Shown: positions 45,110-56,682 of the stretch, piece after piece
Position numbering within the stretch: the stretch's first letter is position 1
Layout of the letters: each line of letters begins with the position of its first letter
Source of the DNA: Bretschneidera sinensis
Lineage: Eukaryota > Streptophyta > Magnoliopsida > Brassicales > Akaniaceae
NCBI GenBank assembly: GCA_023935145.1
Contig: CM043705.1
Location: 54,919,084 to 54,983,083 of the forward strand
Reading direction: 5' to 3'
DNA: 64,000 bases
Made by a program: the position numbers and the translations under genes
Notes under the pieces: model-generated
What the model was told of the DNA's origin: nothing
Database searches by the model: none
The model's input: the letters and a program-made list of their open reading frames with translations, nothing else

Positions 45110-45507
45110 ATGTCTTCGTTTGATAGTTACCGAGATAGACCCAATAGTGTTAGTGGTAGTAGTAGGAGTAGCAGTAATGATAGTGGTAGTGATAGTTCCG
45201 AGGAAACAGGATCGACCACGTCCTCCTCCAGGAGTGAGACTCTGGAAAGGGCCATAGTTAAGGAGGGGCCCTTGGCAATGGTGCCTTACGTCCCCACTGT
45301 GGAGGAGTATGAAGTGGACTCCTCCTCTGGGGATGAGATGGACGGGGCCCTGCCCGACATTAGGGGGCCCTCAGCCGTGGAGGAAAGGGAAGAGTGGGAG
45401 TTCGCGACTAATGCAATCCCCAGCTAGCTTAGAGAAGAAGATTTGGAAGTAATCCGGAAGTCGTATCGCATCTCGTGCGAGTACACCCTCCGGTTGGCTA
45501 GGGTTAG
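45110..45507 (+). pseudogene. N-terminus of a putative gypsy-type transposon protein (PF04195-like), truncated
   Basis: The frame starts MSSFDSYRDRPNSVSG with a long Ser/Gly/Asp-rich stretch, then an acidic segment (VEEYEVDSSSGDEMDG). It meets TAG at 45425-45427 directly before LREEDLEVIRKSYRIS. That last motif (S.L.EEDL..IR..Y.IP) is the start of the conserved domain in proteins labelled putative gypsy type transposon in plants. The sequence is cut off about 80 bases later at repeat R2. An upstream ATG at 45014 is in the same frame, so the start is uncertain. Function is unknown. Confidence 0.55.
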
Positions 45508-46450
45508 GGAGTAAATTCATAATTTAACTTATTTAAGTTTTGTAGGACATTGTAAAACCCCATTTGTGTAGTTTCTAATAGGTAATTAAAAGCATTTTTA
45601 ATTTTTTTAAATGAATAAAAGTGTTTTGATTTATGTTTGGTTAAAACTTAAAAGTTCTAATTTTTTTAGTAGAAATCGAACTATAGACCATGGTTGGATT
45701 TATCTATAATTTTCTTGTGATTTTTATAGAGGAAATTAGAGAGGAAAAGGCATTTGATTGGTAGGAAACTTAAAGTGAAAAATCTCTCTCTAGCTCTTTT
45801 GTCGTTTTTCTCTCTTTCGATGAATATACTAAGATATAGAGAGATGGATGAGAAGGATAAGGGAGATAGGGGTCATATTGGGTTTTTATACTAGAAAGGA
45901 TGTAAATAGGGATAATGTTTAAATTTAAATCCCAAAAGATATAAATGAAGACAATGTTAAAAGTTAGACCTTTAATTGAGACAACTAAATTCTGAAGGAT
46001 ATAAATAAGACAAAATCCAAATGGGAGGGATGTAAAAAGAAATTTTCAGTAGAAAAAGATTCATAGATCTTTATAGAGGTATATGACAGATTCTTATCTG
46101 CACTGAGTGCAAAACTCATTTTCGTATTGGGTGGAAACTTGACTTGTAATTTTTGGTAACTTCACTGATGACATTAATTAAGTACGTATGAACATTACTT
46201 TTGAAATTCCCCAAAATTATTAGTCAAGTTTATAACCCGATGTAAAAATGAGTTTTGCACCTGATGCAAACAAGAATTTCTTGAGGTATAGAGAGGTAAG
46301 GGTTGTTGTTTTATTGTTATTTGTGTTAAGTAAAGCCCTTTTGGGTGATTTAAGTGGGCTTTTGATGGCAAAATTGGGAGAGATTCTTGGCTGCACAAAG
46401 TGCAAAACAGTATTTTTGCATCGGGTAAAAACTTCATTGGTAATTCTTGG
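45508..46450. repeat. Unidentified dispersed repeat R2, copy 1
   Basis: It aligns with 59850-60763. Shared landmarks are GTAAATTCATAATTTAAC, AAAGTGTTTTGAT.TATG, GTGCAAAACTCATTTT and GGGTGATTTAAGTGGGCTTT. R2 follows R1 in both places, though separated by different material. Confidence 0.75.
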
Positions 46451-46699
46451 GAACTTCATTAATAACGTCCATACATACTCGATTTATCTATTAACTTTAA
46501 AATAAAAAATTTACTATTTTACCTTTACTCTTAAATTAAAAATATAAATCTTTAATTTTAAAAGAAAAATTTCAAGAAAAAACTAAAATTTGAATGGTCA
46601 ACACACCATGGCTCGAGATATCTGTAATTAAAGGAATGATCATTGCTGCTTTCTATTTGATAGGATTTGAAGTGATGCGACTGAATCTCTTAAAATCTG

Positions 46700-47545
46700 T
46701 CTTGGAGGGTGGCGGTGATGTGTCTTGAGAATGGCAACAGATGGCTATAAAATCTATAGAGTTACATAGTAATTTTACAGCGAAAGAAAAGAAAGAATGA
46801 ATCAATTACAAATAACTAAACAGGAAGGAACGATTTTGACTAATAAATCTTATGGTTTTTGGTAGGTAAGTATGATATAAATGTTGAATTAACTTTAGTC
46901 TACGATATAGGTATAAATTTTATCAAGCAGAGGAATACATAAATATTTAGTGAATTACTGTCAAAAGATAACAAAACTTCAAGAGTTAATTACAAAAATC
47001 ACCTTGTATTTTTGGCATTTGTCTCAACTAGCTCCTCGTACTTCTGTGTGAAACAATATTACTCTAATATTTTAGATGTGTCTCCAATAAGACATTCTGC
47101 TCAGATTTATATGTTACCATTAAATTGTGAATAAAAATCTTTAATATTTTTAAAATAAAAACTAAAATTTTTTAGGTTTGCGCACTATGCCTTGAGGTTT
47201 TCAGCGACGCTTCAGATCCGGCAAGATCTAAAACTATATGGCCAGATCTTTTCAAATCTTCTTTGCTGGTGGTAGTGATGTGTCCCGAGGGTGGCAACGT
47301 TGTATCTAAGATTGATGGTAACACCTACATAGCTACATAGAAAACTTTATCGTGGAAGACAAAAAAATAATGAATCAATTACTAAGAACCAAACGGGAAG
47401 GAAAAATTTTGATTAGTAAATCTTATGGTTTTAGGTAGGTAATGATGATATAAATGTTGAATTGACTCTAGTTTGCAATATTGGTAGAGTTTTTATCAAG
47501 CAGAAAATGGTAACTATACATAAATATTTAGTGAATTGCCAAGAA
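46700..47545. repeat. Direct repeat pair of about 270 bp, with roughly 290 bp between copies
   Basis: 46700-46975 and 47262-47545 share GGTGATGTGTC, AATGAATCAATTAC, AAATCTTATGGTTTT.GGTAGGTAA and CATAAATATTTAGTGAATT in the same order. They might be the ends of a small non-autonomous element, but the ends do not read TG..CA. Confidence 0.65.
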
Positions 47546-47710
47546 CATGATCCATTTCTGATAATTAAAATCTAATACAAATTGGTGGAGTGAAAAATGT
47601 GATTGATGGCCTAAAACCTAAAATTGAACTCCTCACACCTGTAGTATTGCCTCTAGTCTCTTTACTTTTGACGCCTTCGTAAATAGGTGAATTTATTCAA
47701 ATCATATCTA

Positions 47711-47970
47711 TAAAGAGATTGTTGTTCATGGCATTTCATATTTTCTACTAGGTAAGTAGTATTTTAGAAAATATATGAAGTGCCATGAACACAATCCATT
47801 TATAATGATCTTGACTTATTTTTTATATACATACTAGTGCTGCATCGAACTAATAATAAAAGAAAATAAGAAACCATTCCCATAAAGAGATCATTGTTCA
47901 TGGAAATTCACCCACTCGATCCCTTTACTTTTTGTAAAGTGGATGAATCGCCATGAGCACAGCCCGTTTA
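47711..47970. mobile_element. Two related long imperfect hairpins, MITE-like
   Basis: Hairpin 1: TGTTCATGGCATTTCATATT (from 47723) pairs with AATATATGAAGTGCCATGAA (to about 47789) around a 20-base loop. Hairpin 2: ATTGTTCATGGAAATTCACCCACT (from about 47896) pairs with AGTGGATGAATCGCCATGAGC (to about 47960). The left arms share ATAAAGAGAT..TTGTTCATGG, so the two belong to one family. Confidence 0.65.
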
Positions 47971-48105
47971 CGGTAATTTCTCAAGAACATGAACTTAGAA
48001 CCAGACAGAAGTGCTGAGAGATGTAAAACTTTGGCAACTATTTAAATTCATTATGTGTGGGTTAAAATAATTAAAATGTGACCGTTAGGTTTCACATTAA
48101 GAAGG

Positions 48106-48460
48106 TGCATTTCATGCTAGGCTATGAGGTAAAATGTGAGGCAGGTGCAATTTATGCCAAGTTGTGAGGTAAAATTCGAGGCAGATACAACTAATGCCAG
48201 GATATGAAGTAAAATGTAAGGTAGATGTAATTCATGTTAGGTTGTGAGGTAAAATTTGAGGCAGATGCAATTCATACTAAGTTGTGAGGGGTAAATTGTG
48301 AGCATTGTGCAATTCATGCCAGGCTGTAAGGTAAAATGTGAGTTAAGTGCAATTTCTGCCAGGCTCTGGGTAAAATGTGAGCCAAGTGCAATTCATTCCA
48401 GACTGTGGGTAAAATGTGAGTTAGGTACAATTCATGCATTCATGCCAGGCTGTGGGATTA
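48106..48460. repeat. Minisatellite of about nine units of 36-44 bp
   Basis: The unit is near GAGGTAAAATGTGAGGCAGG followed by TGCAATTCATGCCAGGTTGT. It is degenerate, with length changes at the right end. A short open frame across 48298-48492 is produced by the repetition. Confidence 0.8.
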
Positions 48461-48737
48461 AACTTTGGTCCTATAATTTTCATTTGAATTAATTGAACCT
48501 TAATTTTATATGTATGGAGCAATGTTATCCTTCCATTAATTCAGCGAGAGCAGTGTTGTTATCTCACACGTGTAAACCACATTTACGAGATCAATTCAGT
48601 CAATCCTAAGGATTTTTGTTTTTGAATTTAACTATTCACTAACTATTGTAGGTAAAAATCGACTCTCTAATCACAAGATGACATGTGGCACGTCTAGAGG
48701 TAAAATAGTCATTTTGTCAAATAATGATAATAAATCG

Positions 48738-49017
48738 TTCTAGAGATGGACTGATTGATCAACATATTGCAGATAATAAATCATTTGAGCTCACATAAGC
48801 AACAGTTGACAATTTCATTGTCTCTTCTAGGTTTTACCTTTTGTTTGGCACCAAAGTCACTTTTCTTGACCTTATCTGTTTCGAGTGTCGCTTATGGTAT
48901 CTGAACATTAAAAGATCAATATGATGAAGTTGCGTAGTCACTAAAGGAGGAAACTTTAGATCGCATGTCTATGAGGACCCTAATATTTCCATCCTGTAGC
49001 TTATCCTAGAAGAAATA
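48738..49017. repeat. Repeat R1, copy 2 (internal fragment)
   Basis: It matches 41430-41740 and 57790-58090 (TTCTAGAGATGGACTGATTG, CAACATATTGCAGATAATAA, TGAACATTAAAAGATCAATATGATGAAGTTGC). It is cut on the right by the chromovirus LTR at 49018. The 66-codon frame seen in the other copies has a stop here (CACATAAGC). Confidence 0.75.
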
Positions 49018-51106
49018 TGTAACGATCCATCCCGGTTTGGCCACCCCCGAGACGGTGTCGTCACGTTTTGAAATCCCAGTATGATACATATATCTAATAA
49101 TATAAAAAAGCATAAACTGAAATTATATACATACATAAATCCTCAACCCTCAATAGGGGAGTTACATTATTAAAATCTCAACTGAAACAATATGTACAAC
49201 ATATTAAGCATGAATATTTATAATTTTTTTCCATTAGTCTGAGGATGTGGATCACGAGACTTACAGATAATGACATAGTCTGAATATCAGCTCACCAATC
49301 TATCTGTCATGCACACTACCTGAAATTATTTAACAATGAGGAATGAGCTTCACAAGCTCAATGAATTAAATTTACTAGAAGTACTCGATTTGTATACTTC
49401 CAGTCGCATCTTATAATTCACTTGTTTCTAATTTACCAATATTAACCATCTATTTCTTCCCATATAATAATTCAATCTTTCAAATAATCTTCCAATATTT
49501 ATTCATCTATTATCTTATATAATTCAATAATAAGATTCTGTTATCACTACTCATATCATAATTCTAACCATTTATCAATCTCTTCTTAAAATAATCATGA
49601 AACATGTCAATTTTTCTTCTCATATGTTTAATCATCTTGAGATTATCAATTCAACATCATTATGTACCTCGTTATGAGGTTCATAGCATATAATCAATCA
49701 ATCAAATAATTTTCATCATATTTTACTTTCATATTTCTTTCTTATCATATTCGTCTCTCTGTGAGATTCATTTTTCTATCAATAATTTCACAATCAAAAC
49801 TGATATTTTAGCATCTCAATCAATAATAATCAATATTTAAAACAAATGCAATGCATGAATATAATTTATCTTTCTTTCTTTCTCATCAAATCATTTCATA
49901 TTATCATCTGGGAACATCTTTCCACATGTCGACATGTTTTAGCAAGACCAGCTGCTTTCCTGGTCTTTTCGGCTATATCAGCTGCCTTCTTGGTTTTTTC
50001 GGCAAGACCAGCTGCCTTCTTAGTCTTTTCGGCTAGACCAGTTGCCTTCCTGATCTTTTCGGCTAGACCAATTGCCTTCCTGGTCTTTTTTGCTAGACCA
50101 ATTGCCTTCCTGGTCTTTTCAACTAGATCAGTTGCCTTCCTGGTCTTGTTAACTAGACCAGCTGCCTTCCTAATCTTTTCTTTTATGCATATGAGCAATA
50201 ATATGCAAGCAAGCATACATCAAAGCATTCAATTTAGCTATCTAGTTTTTTTTTTCAAAATTATTGTTTTTATCATTTTTATTAAATTATCTCCTCATAT
50301 ATCATATAAATTTTTCAATCATATTTTCAAAAATTTCATGAAACTTCTGAACATATTTTTTCATTCATCCATCCTTTTTATAAAATATAAATTCTTATGT
50401 AATTAATATTCAACATTCTTTCTAATTCTTAATCAACAAATCAATCAATTTTCATATATAACAGAAAATACACCATTAAATCATTATAATTCACCAATTT
50501 ATTTAAATATTATAAATTCATATTTTTATTGGTTTTAATTACTAAAAGTAAATCTAACACCACATAGCACTTAAAACTACCCGTGGATCACCTCTTTGCC
50601 TTTCCTGCTCCTTTCAGCAATTTCTTGAGATTGTTGATCACCAATACCTAATCATAAACTTCCATGAATCTAACTTTTAATAACTTAATTCAAACAATAT
50701 AATTATATAATTATGAGTCTTATTGAAAATTTACCTCAAATATGATAAAGTCTTGCTATTGAATGACTGTACTATCTCTAATATTGAAAAAAATTCTTTA
50801 TAACTTTTTGCTAAGAAATTTGAATTGAAGAAAGAAGAAAACCAAACAAGATTTGGTAAGAAATACAAAACAAAACAAAAAAAAAACTATATTTTTATAT
50901 CAAACTGCCCCTTCTGTTCTGTTCGTTTTTTCCTCTCAGGTGTCTTGCAAGACACTTGAGATTTACATGTAAGCGTTTAGGTGTGTGCCTTTTTTTTAAG
51001 AATTATTTTATTCAATAATAAATCTTTCATGTATATATTATTTTAATTCTATGTAATATCCAACAAATTACTTCTTTACCCTTACTTTAAGAACACCGAT
51101 ATTACA
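49018..51106 (-). repeat. 3' LTR of the chromovirus-type element
   Basis: On the minus strand it begins TGTAATATCGGTG and ends GGATGGATCGTTACA, 2089 bases, bounded by TG..CA. It carries the 30-bp array at 49941-50180. Confidence 0.8.
49941..50180. repeat. Eight tandem 30-bp units in the chromovirus LTR
   Basis: The unit is AGACCAGCTGCCTTCCTGGT plus CTTTTCGGCT, with arms AGACCAG and CTGGTCT around an eight-base loop. Exactly eight units fill 240 bases. The other LTR has two units (55196-55255). On the minus strand the array reads as repeated decapeptides like EKTRKAAGLA, which is a by-product of the unit length. Confidence 0.93.
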
Positions 51107-51169
51107 ATTTTACCCACCTTATAAAAATTTTGTCGTCGAAATTTTCTTACCTAACTCATGGAAAAGCTG

Positions 51170-54100
51170 GGAGTACTCTTTCCTCATTCTTGTCTCTTGC
51201 TCTCAAGTAATTTCTTTAACATCATTGTTTTACCATAACACTAGAATCAAAGGAATAATTTTATTATGCAAGACTTGTTCTTTTCTGTCTAGAATTTTGA
51301 TTAGTACTTGCATAAAGGTCAAATCTTCCTGAAATTCTACAGCTTGATTTGGAATACTATGGGATTCATCATGTAAACACATTGTGTAATTGGCTTAACT
51401 TTGGAGGCAATACCAATTTGTATGCTATTGGAGCAATTATCTACTTAAATAAATATGCAAATAACCGTCTGAGTTTTACTGGCAAGTGCACAAGGTCTAT
51501 GGTAGCATAGTGTGCAAGTGCGAGATCATTTCCACAGGGATTGGTGAATTTTGTTTTAGAATTAGTTTTTTCAAGTTTAAAAAGAGACATAGCAGTTTGA
51601 TTATGAGTAAATAACAATAATGGGAACATAGGACTACGATATCCACCCTAATTATACTTTTCCACTAAGTAAAGCTTCAATGCTCTAGCCATATCATGAA
51701 TATCTAATGGTTGCCAACCTAAGGGCTTGGTCCACACCTTAGGCTATTGATCTCCCTATACAACAAGTTAGGTATGGTGTATACTATAACTCTTTTCTCT
51801 CATAAGGGATTCAACATGGGTATATACTGAGTTGTTTCTTAAGAGAGCATGAGGGCTGTGGAGATCGATAACCACACGGGACCTAGGGCTTGGTCCGCTC
51901 CTGGTTTCCCATGTTGATTAACCCGGGAATCCGATGTGGATATCACTTGTTACTAATGTTGAACCCAGGACTCAGTCATCCAAATTGATTCGACTAACTT
52001 ATCCATACCACATGCATACGTTGATCGGACACATACATATGAGGAATGTAAATACAAACAGGTATTAATCAAGTTAAATATTCTAACAAGGCTATAGCAA
52101 AGATAATCAATGAATGAACATGTGAAAAAGCATAACTAGGGCTTCAATCGAGCCCTATAGAAGTTTAGTTACACATGTTAAGTAAACTAAGTATTATAAA
52201 CATAATGAAATAAAAACAGAAAACTAAAACCGAAGAAGACTCGGGAGACGAGTCGTCAATTCCTCTCCTAAGCTTGCTACTTCGAATCTAGAATAAAAGG
52301 TATGGTTTATGTGTTTTACAAGGCTATTTATAGGGTTCTCTTGGTGTCTCGAAACCCTAATTCCTTTTTGGAGTCAGAAGACTTCTTTCCATATCTGGCT
52401 CTACCGCCTTTGGAGTGATTGCGTTCGAATGTATGCGGGATATCCTCGAGCGCAAGTGTGTGCTCGAGCCTTCTTCAAGTGTGCTCGTGCTCTCGTGCGC
52501 TTGATCTCAATGGGGTGCACTCAAGCGCACTTTGCTGGATGGCAAATCTTGACTTTTGCTTCTAAAAGCTCCAAATTATCATCTTTTTGTCCAAGTCCTG
52601 TGAAAAACACATAAAACACGAAAATGAAGTAGAAACTACTAAAATGTATAAATAAAGAGTCTAACAAGTGTAAATTAAGGGACTTAAATATGACTATTTA
52701 AGCACCTATCATATGCTACTGGTCCAACTCTTCCAATTACCTCATATGGCCCCACAAATCTCGAATGCAACTTTCCTTTCTTTTTAAATCTCAATACACC
52801 CTTCCATGGAGATATCTTCAAAAACACCTAGTCACCAACCTAAAACTCAAGAGGTAATTTTCTATTATCAGCATATCCCTTCTGTCTATTCCGTGCTGCT
52901 TTAAAGTTCTTTTTAACCAGTTTGATCCTCTCAGTAGTCAAATCTATCATTTTTGGATCAAATACCTTTCTTTCTCCAACTTCTTCCTAACATACTGGAG
53001 TTCTGCACCTTCTACCATATAAAGCCTCAAATGGTGCCATCCCAATACTAGTTTGATACTGATTATTGTATGCAAACTCGATCAAAGGTAAATAAGCATC
53101 CCAACTCATTGAGAAACTCAATACACTTGCCCTCAGCATATCTTCTAGTATTCTAATGATTCTCTCTGTCTACCCATCAGTTTGAGGATGAAAAGTTGTA
53201 CTAAACTGAAATTATGTACCCATAGCTTCCTTAAAACCCTTCCAAAATCTAGAAGTGAATCTAGAATCCCTATCTAATACAATGCTTAAAGGTACTCTAT
53301 ATAATCTCACAATTTCCGCTACTTATAATTCAGCCAATTTTTCAGGACTCCGGGTACTTTTAATAGAAAGGAAATGTGAAGACTTAGAAAGTCTATCAAC
53401 TATAACCCATACGACATCATGATCTCTCTTGGTATGAGGAAAACCAGAAACAAAATCCATGCTCACATTCTCCCATGGCCATTCAGGTACTAGAAGAGGT
53501 TGTAATAAACCTGCCGAAGGTCTATTCTCAGACTTCACTTGTTGACAAATCAAACATCTAGAAATATACTCAACTACATCCTTCTTCATCCCTGACCACC
53601 AATAATTCTATCTCAACCACCTATACATCTTAATATTACCCGGGTGTATAGAATACACAGAATCATGAGCCTCTTTTAGTATCTCCTTTCTCATCTCGAC
53701 ATCATTGGGAACACAAAATCTATATCCCAATACCACCATACCATCTTCTCTAATTCTAAACCTAATCGGCTTCACACTCAATATTTCCTGTCTGATCTTC
53801 CCAATCCCATCATCTCTACTATACATCTGTAACAAGTGATCAATAATAGAACATTGTACCACCATATTTGCCATCAATACTCCTCTATCACTGATACTCA
53901 ACTACATTCTTATTTCTCTCAATTCTATCGTCAATCTAATATCATGACTCCCATTAGCAGCTAATCTCCCTATAGATTTTCTACTCAATGCATAAGCTAC
54001 TACAATAGCCTTCCCTAGATGATAGTGAATTATACAGTTATAGTTACTAATCAACTCCATCCATCTCTTCTGCCTCAAATTCAACTCTTTCTGGGTAGAT

Positions 54101-54193
54101 AAATGCGTCAAATTTTTATTATCAGTAAAAATTTCACAAGTGGCTCCATACAGATGATATCTCCAAATCTCCAAAGCAAAAACTATCGCAGTT
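51170..54193 (-). pseudogene. pol remnant of the chromovirus-type element: RNase H, integrase, C-terminal tail
   Basis: RNase H end: FTDNKNLTHLSTQKELNLRQ and WMELISNYNCIIHYHLGKA (54174-53902). The linker is at 53901-53608, and the integrase zinc end CLICQQVKSENRPSAGLLQP is at 53589-53323. The core shows the acids in [23 protein letters not shown] and HPQTDG*TER, with stops. RFVGPYEVIGRVGPVAYKLVLPP spans the solo LTR insertion. After it, SQLHNVF and a tail like IKILDRKEQVL...TWEQETRMRKEY mark the degenerate chromodomain-type end. The integrase core downstream of 53323 lies at about 53322-52720. Confidence 0.85.
51421..52718 (-). mobile_element. Solo LTR of the element B family with target duplication
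   Basis: 51428-52711 matches the LTR at 39602-40921 (AAATAA(A)TATGCAAATAA, GTGTGCAAGTGCGAGATCAT, TATTTAAGCACCTATCA). TATGCTA is found on both sides (51421-51427 and 52712-52718). Removing one copy plus the LTR joins GPVAY to KLVLPP in the host integrase frame, which proves an insertion followed by LTR-LTR recombination. Confidence 0.92.
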
Positions 54194-54770
54194 GTTGAGC
54201 GGATTATCTACCTAAATAAATATGCAAATAATCGTACTAGTTTTACTTGCAAGTGCACAAGGTCGATGGTAGCATAGTGTGCAAGTGCGAGATCATTTCC
54301 ACAGGGATTGGTCAATTTCAATTTAGAATTAGTTTCTTTCAAAGTAAAAAGAGAAATACCGTTGAGTGTGAGTGAATAATAATGAGAACATAGGACTACG
54401 ATATCCACCACTAATTATACTTTCCCACTAAGTAAGGTGCCAATGTTCTAGCCTTATCGTGAATATTTAATGGTTGCCAACCTAAGGGCTTGGTCCATAT
54501 CTTAGGCTATTGATCTCCTTATGAAACGAGTTAGGCATGGTGTATACTCTAACTCTTTTCTCTCTTAAGGGATTCAGCATGGGTGTATACTGAGCTGTTC
54601 CTTAAAAGAGTATAAGGGCTATGGAGATCGGCAACCACACGGGACCTAGGGCTTGGTCTGCTCCCAGTTTCCCGTGTTGATTAACCCGAGAATCCGATGT
54701 GGATATCTCTTGTTACTAATGTTGAACCCAGGACTCGATCATCCAAATTGATTCAACTAGTTATATTCAA
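54194..54770 (-). mobile_element. Fragment of an element B family LTR
   Basis: From GGATTATCTACCTAAATAAA to CCAGGACTCGATCATCCAAA it follows the LTRs at 39602 and 51428, covering less than half the LTR. It lies at the point where gag to RT of the chromovirus is missing. Confidence 0.85.
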
Positions 54771-56682
54771 TCATTATTAAATCAACATAATTAATCATCT
54801 ATTCTTCTCACATACTAATTCAATCATTTGTCAAAAATAAATTATCAAGCTATCATCTTTCAATAAATATATCTCATATACTAATCATATCCGTTTTCTT
54901 TTCATATATTTTATCAATTTAATATCATCATAAGGTTTACATCATACAAACAATCGATCATATAATTCTTTATCATATCATCATTTCAAATTCTTTATCA
55001 TTAAAGTTGTTTTACTATGAGACTCATTTGTCTATCAATTGTTTCACAATCAAGACTGATGCTTTAGCATCTTAGACGACAATAATAAATATTATTAAAA
55101 AATAAATGCATGAATTTAAATTATTTTTCTTTCTTTCTGATTAGATCATTTCATATTCTCATCTAGGAACGTCTTCCCACATGTTGACATTTTTCAGCCA
55201 GACCAGCTACCTTCCTGGTCTTCTCAACCAGACCAGCTGCCTTCTTGATCTTCCCTTTATGCATATGAACAATAACTTGCAAGCAAGCATACATCAAAGC
55301 ATTAAATTCAACTATCTCTTTCTCAAAATTATTATTTTATCATCTACATATTAAATTGTCTCCTCATATAACATATCAATTTTTCAATCATATCTTTTAA
55401 GAATTTCATATATCTTTTCAACATATTTTTTTATTAATTCATCCTTTTAAAATATAACTTCTCATATAATTGATTTTCAACATATCATTTAATCCTTAAT
55501 CAGTCAATCAATTATTACAATTCAACAATTAATTCAAATATCATCAGTTCATATTTTATATTGGTTTCGATTACTAAAAGTAAATCTAACTCACCGCGTA
55601 ATATTTAAAGCTATTTGTTGATCACCTCTTTGCCTTTCTTGCTCCTTTCAACAATTTCTTGGGATTGCTGATCACCAATACCTAACCATAAATTTTCATT
55701 ACTCGTACTATTTCATTACTTAATTCAACAATATAATTATTTAATTAGGAGTCTTATTAAAAATTTATCTCAAACGTGATGAAATCTTGTTATTGAAATT
55801 GGATGACTATAATTATCTTTAATATTGGAAAAGTTTTCTTTATAACTTTTTACTAAGAATTTGATTTGAAGAAAGAAAGAAAATCAAACGAAGAAAAAAA
55901 TGAAGCCCCTGAACTTCAGAGACAAACTATAAAGCTTTGATATATATGACTTTGCTTTTGATTTTGATTGTTTTATATATTATTTTAATATTAATTAATA
56001 TATTATATTATAAAAATTAACTTACCAAAACAAAATTTTTACAAGAAGCACTGCACCGCTAGTTGAAGTTCAAAACAAAAAATAAAAAAAATATCTTTCA
56101 TTCATGTGAACACTGATTCTGCCGCTAGATTTTTTTTATTCACCGTTTTGCCATTGTATATTTACGATTCTCCTATTGATTTTAAATTAACAATTTTACC
56201 ATTAATTATTTATGATTCTACTATCAATTAAAATTTACAAATCTACCATTAATTATTTACAATTCTGCCACCCACCTTTCAACATATAAAATTTACAGTT
56301 TTACCATTTTTTATTTACAATTTTGCTATTTCATAATTACAGTTTTACCATTTTCCCTTAAAATTCTATTTTTTTTTTCATCTTTTTCTTCCTTCCAAAA
56401 TTTTTTCTAAAAATTATATTTTCTTCCATCAACTTTTCTAATTATTTTTCTCAACCTCATTCCACATTTTTCTTCAAAATTCTTTTATTTCAATTTCAAA
56501 TTTCATAGTTTTCAATACTTTATTCTTAAAAAATTTCTAACTCTTTTCAACAAAATTTTCAATATCATCTTTCAAATATTATTTCAAATCAATACTAAAT
56601 CTTTAATCTATGGATTATTTAATCCAATATGATATATGTAAAATTACTTCTTTACTCTTATTTTATGAACACAGATATTACA
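54771..56682 (-). repeat. 5' LTR of the chromovirus-type element (one end missing)
   Basis: It shares with 49440-51106 the phrases CATACATCAAAGCATT, GATCACCTCTTTGCCTTTC, GATTGCTGATCACCAATACCTAA and GAACACAGATATTACA. It has two units of the 30-bp repeat instead of eight and an extra AT-rich stretch near 56000-56600. Confidence 0.75.

Larger units (their letters stand above)
41881..45507 (+). mobile_element. Partial LTR-type element with a 48-bp tandem array, promoter and truncated ORF
   Basis: It starts TGTTGCTGCCAAAATG at the break in repeat R1 and ends where repeat R2 begins at 45508. It contains a 130-bp duplication, a 36-unit array, a plus-strand TATA box with leader, and the beginning of an ORF related to putative gypsy-type transposon proteins. 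The direct repeat GTTAG occurs at 41876-41880 and 45503-45507. No second LTR and no pol were found. Confidence 0.6.
49018..56682 (-). mobile_element. Ty3/gypsy chromovirus-type element (Tekay/Del-like), rearranged
   Basis: Two LTRs (49018-51106 and 54771-56682) lie in the same orientation on either side of RNase H and integrase remnants. The purine-rich tract GACGACAAAATTTTTATAAGG..GGGT before 51106 (minus strand) has the usual form for this lineage. Gag, protease and RT are missing where a fragment of the element B LTR (54194-54770) sits. A complete solo LTR of the B family is inserted at 51428-52711. Confidence 0.82.

Noticed and set aside
41876..45507. GTTAG direct repeats as proof of a target-site duplication of the array-bearing element
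   Set aside because: The right end of the element does not finish with CA, only one LTR-like end is recognisable, and a five-base match can arise by chance. Kept as a note only.
49846..50406. Open frames in the chromovirus LTR, including a minus-strand decapeptide repeat like EKTRKAAGLA
   Set aside because: They come from the 30-bp array inside an LTR. The unit length keeps frames open, and the other LTR has only two units.
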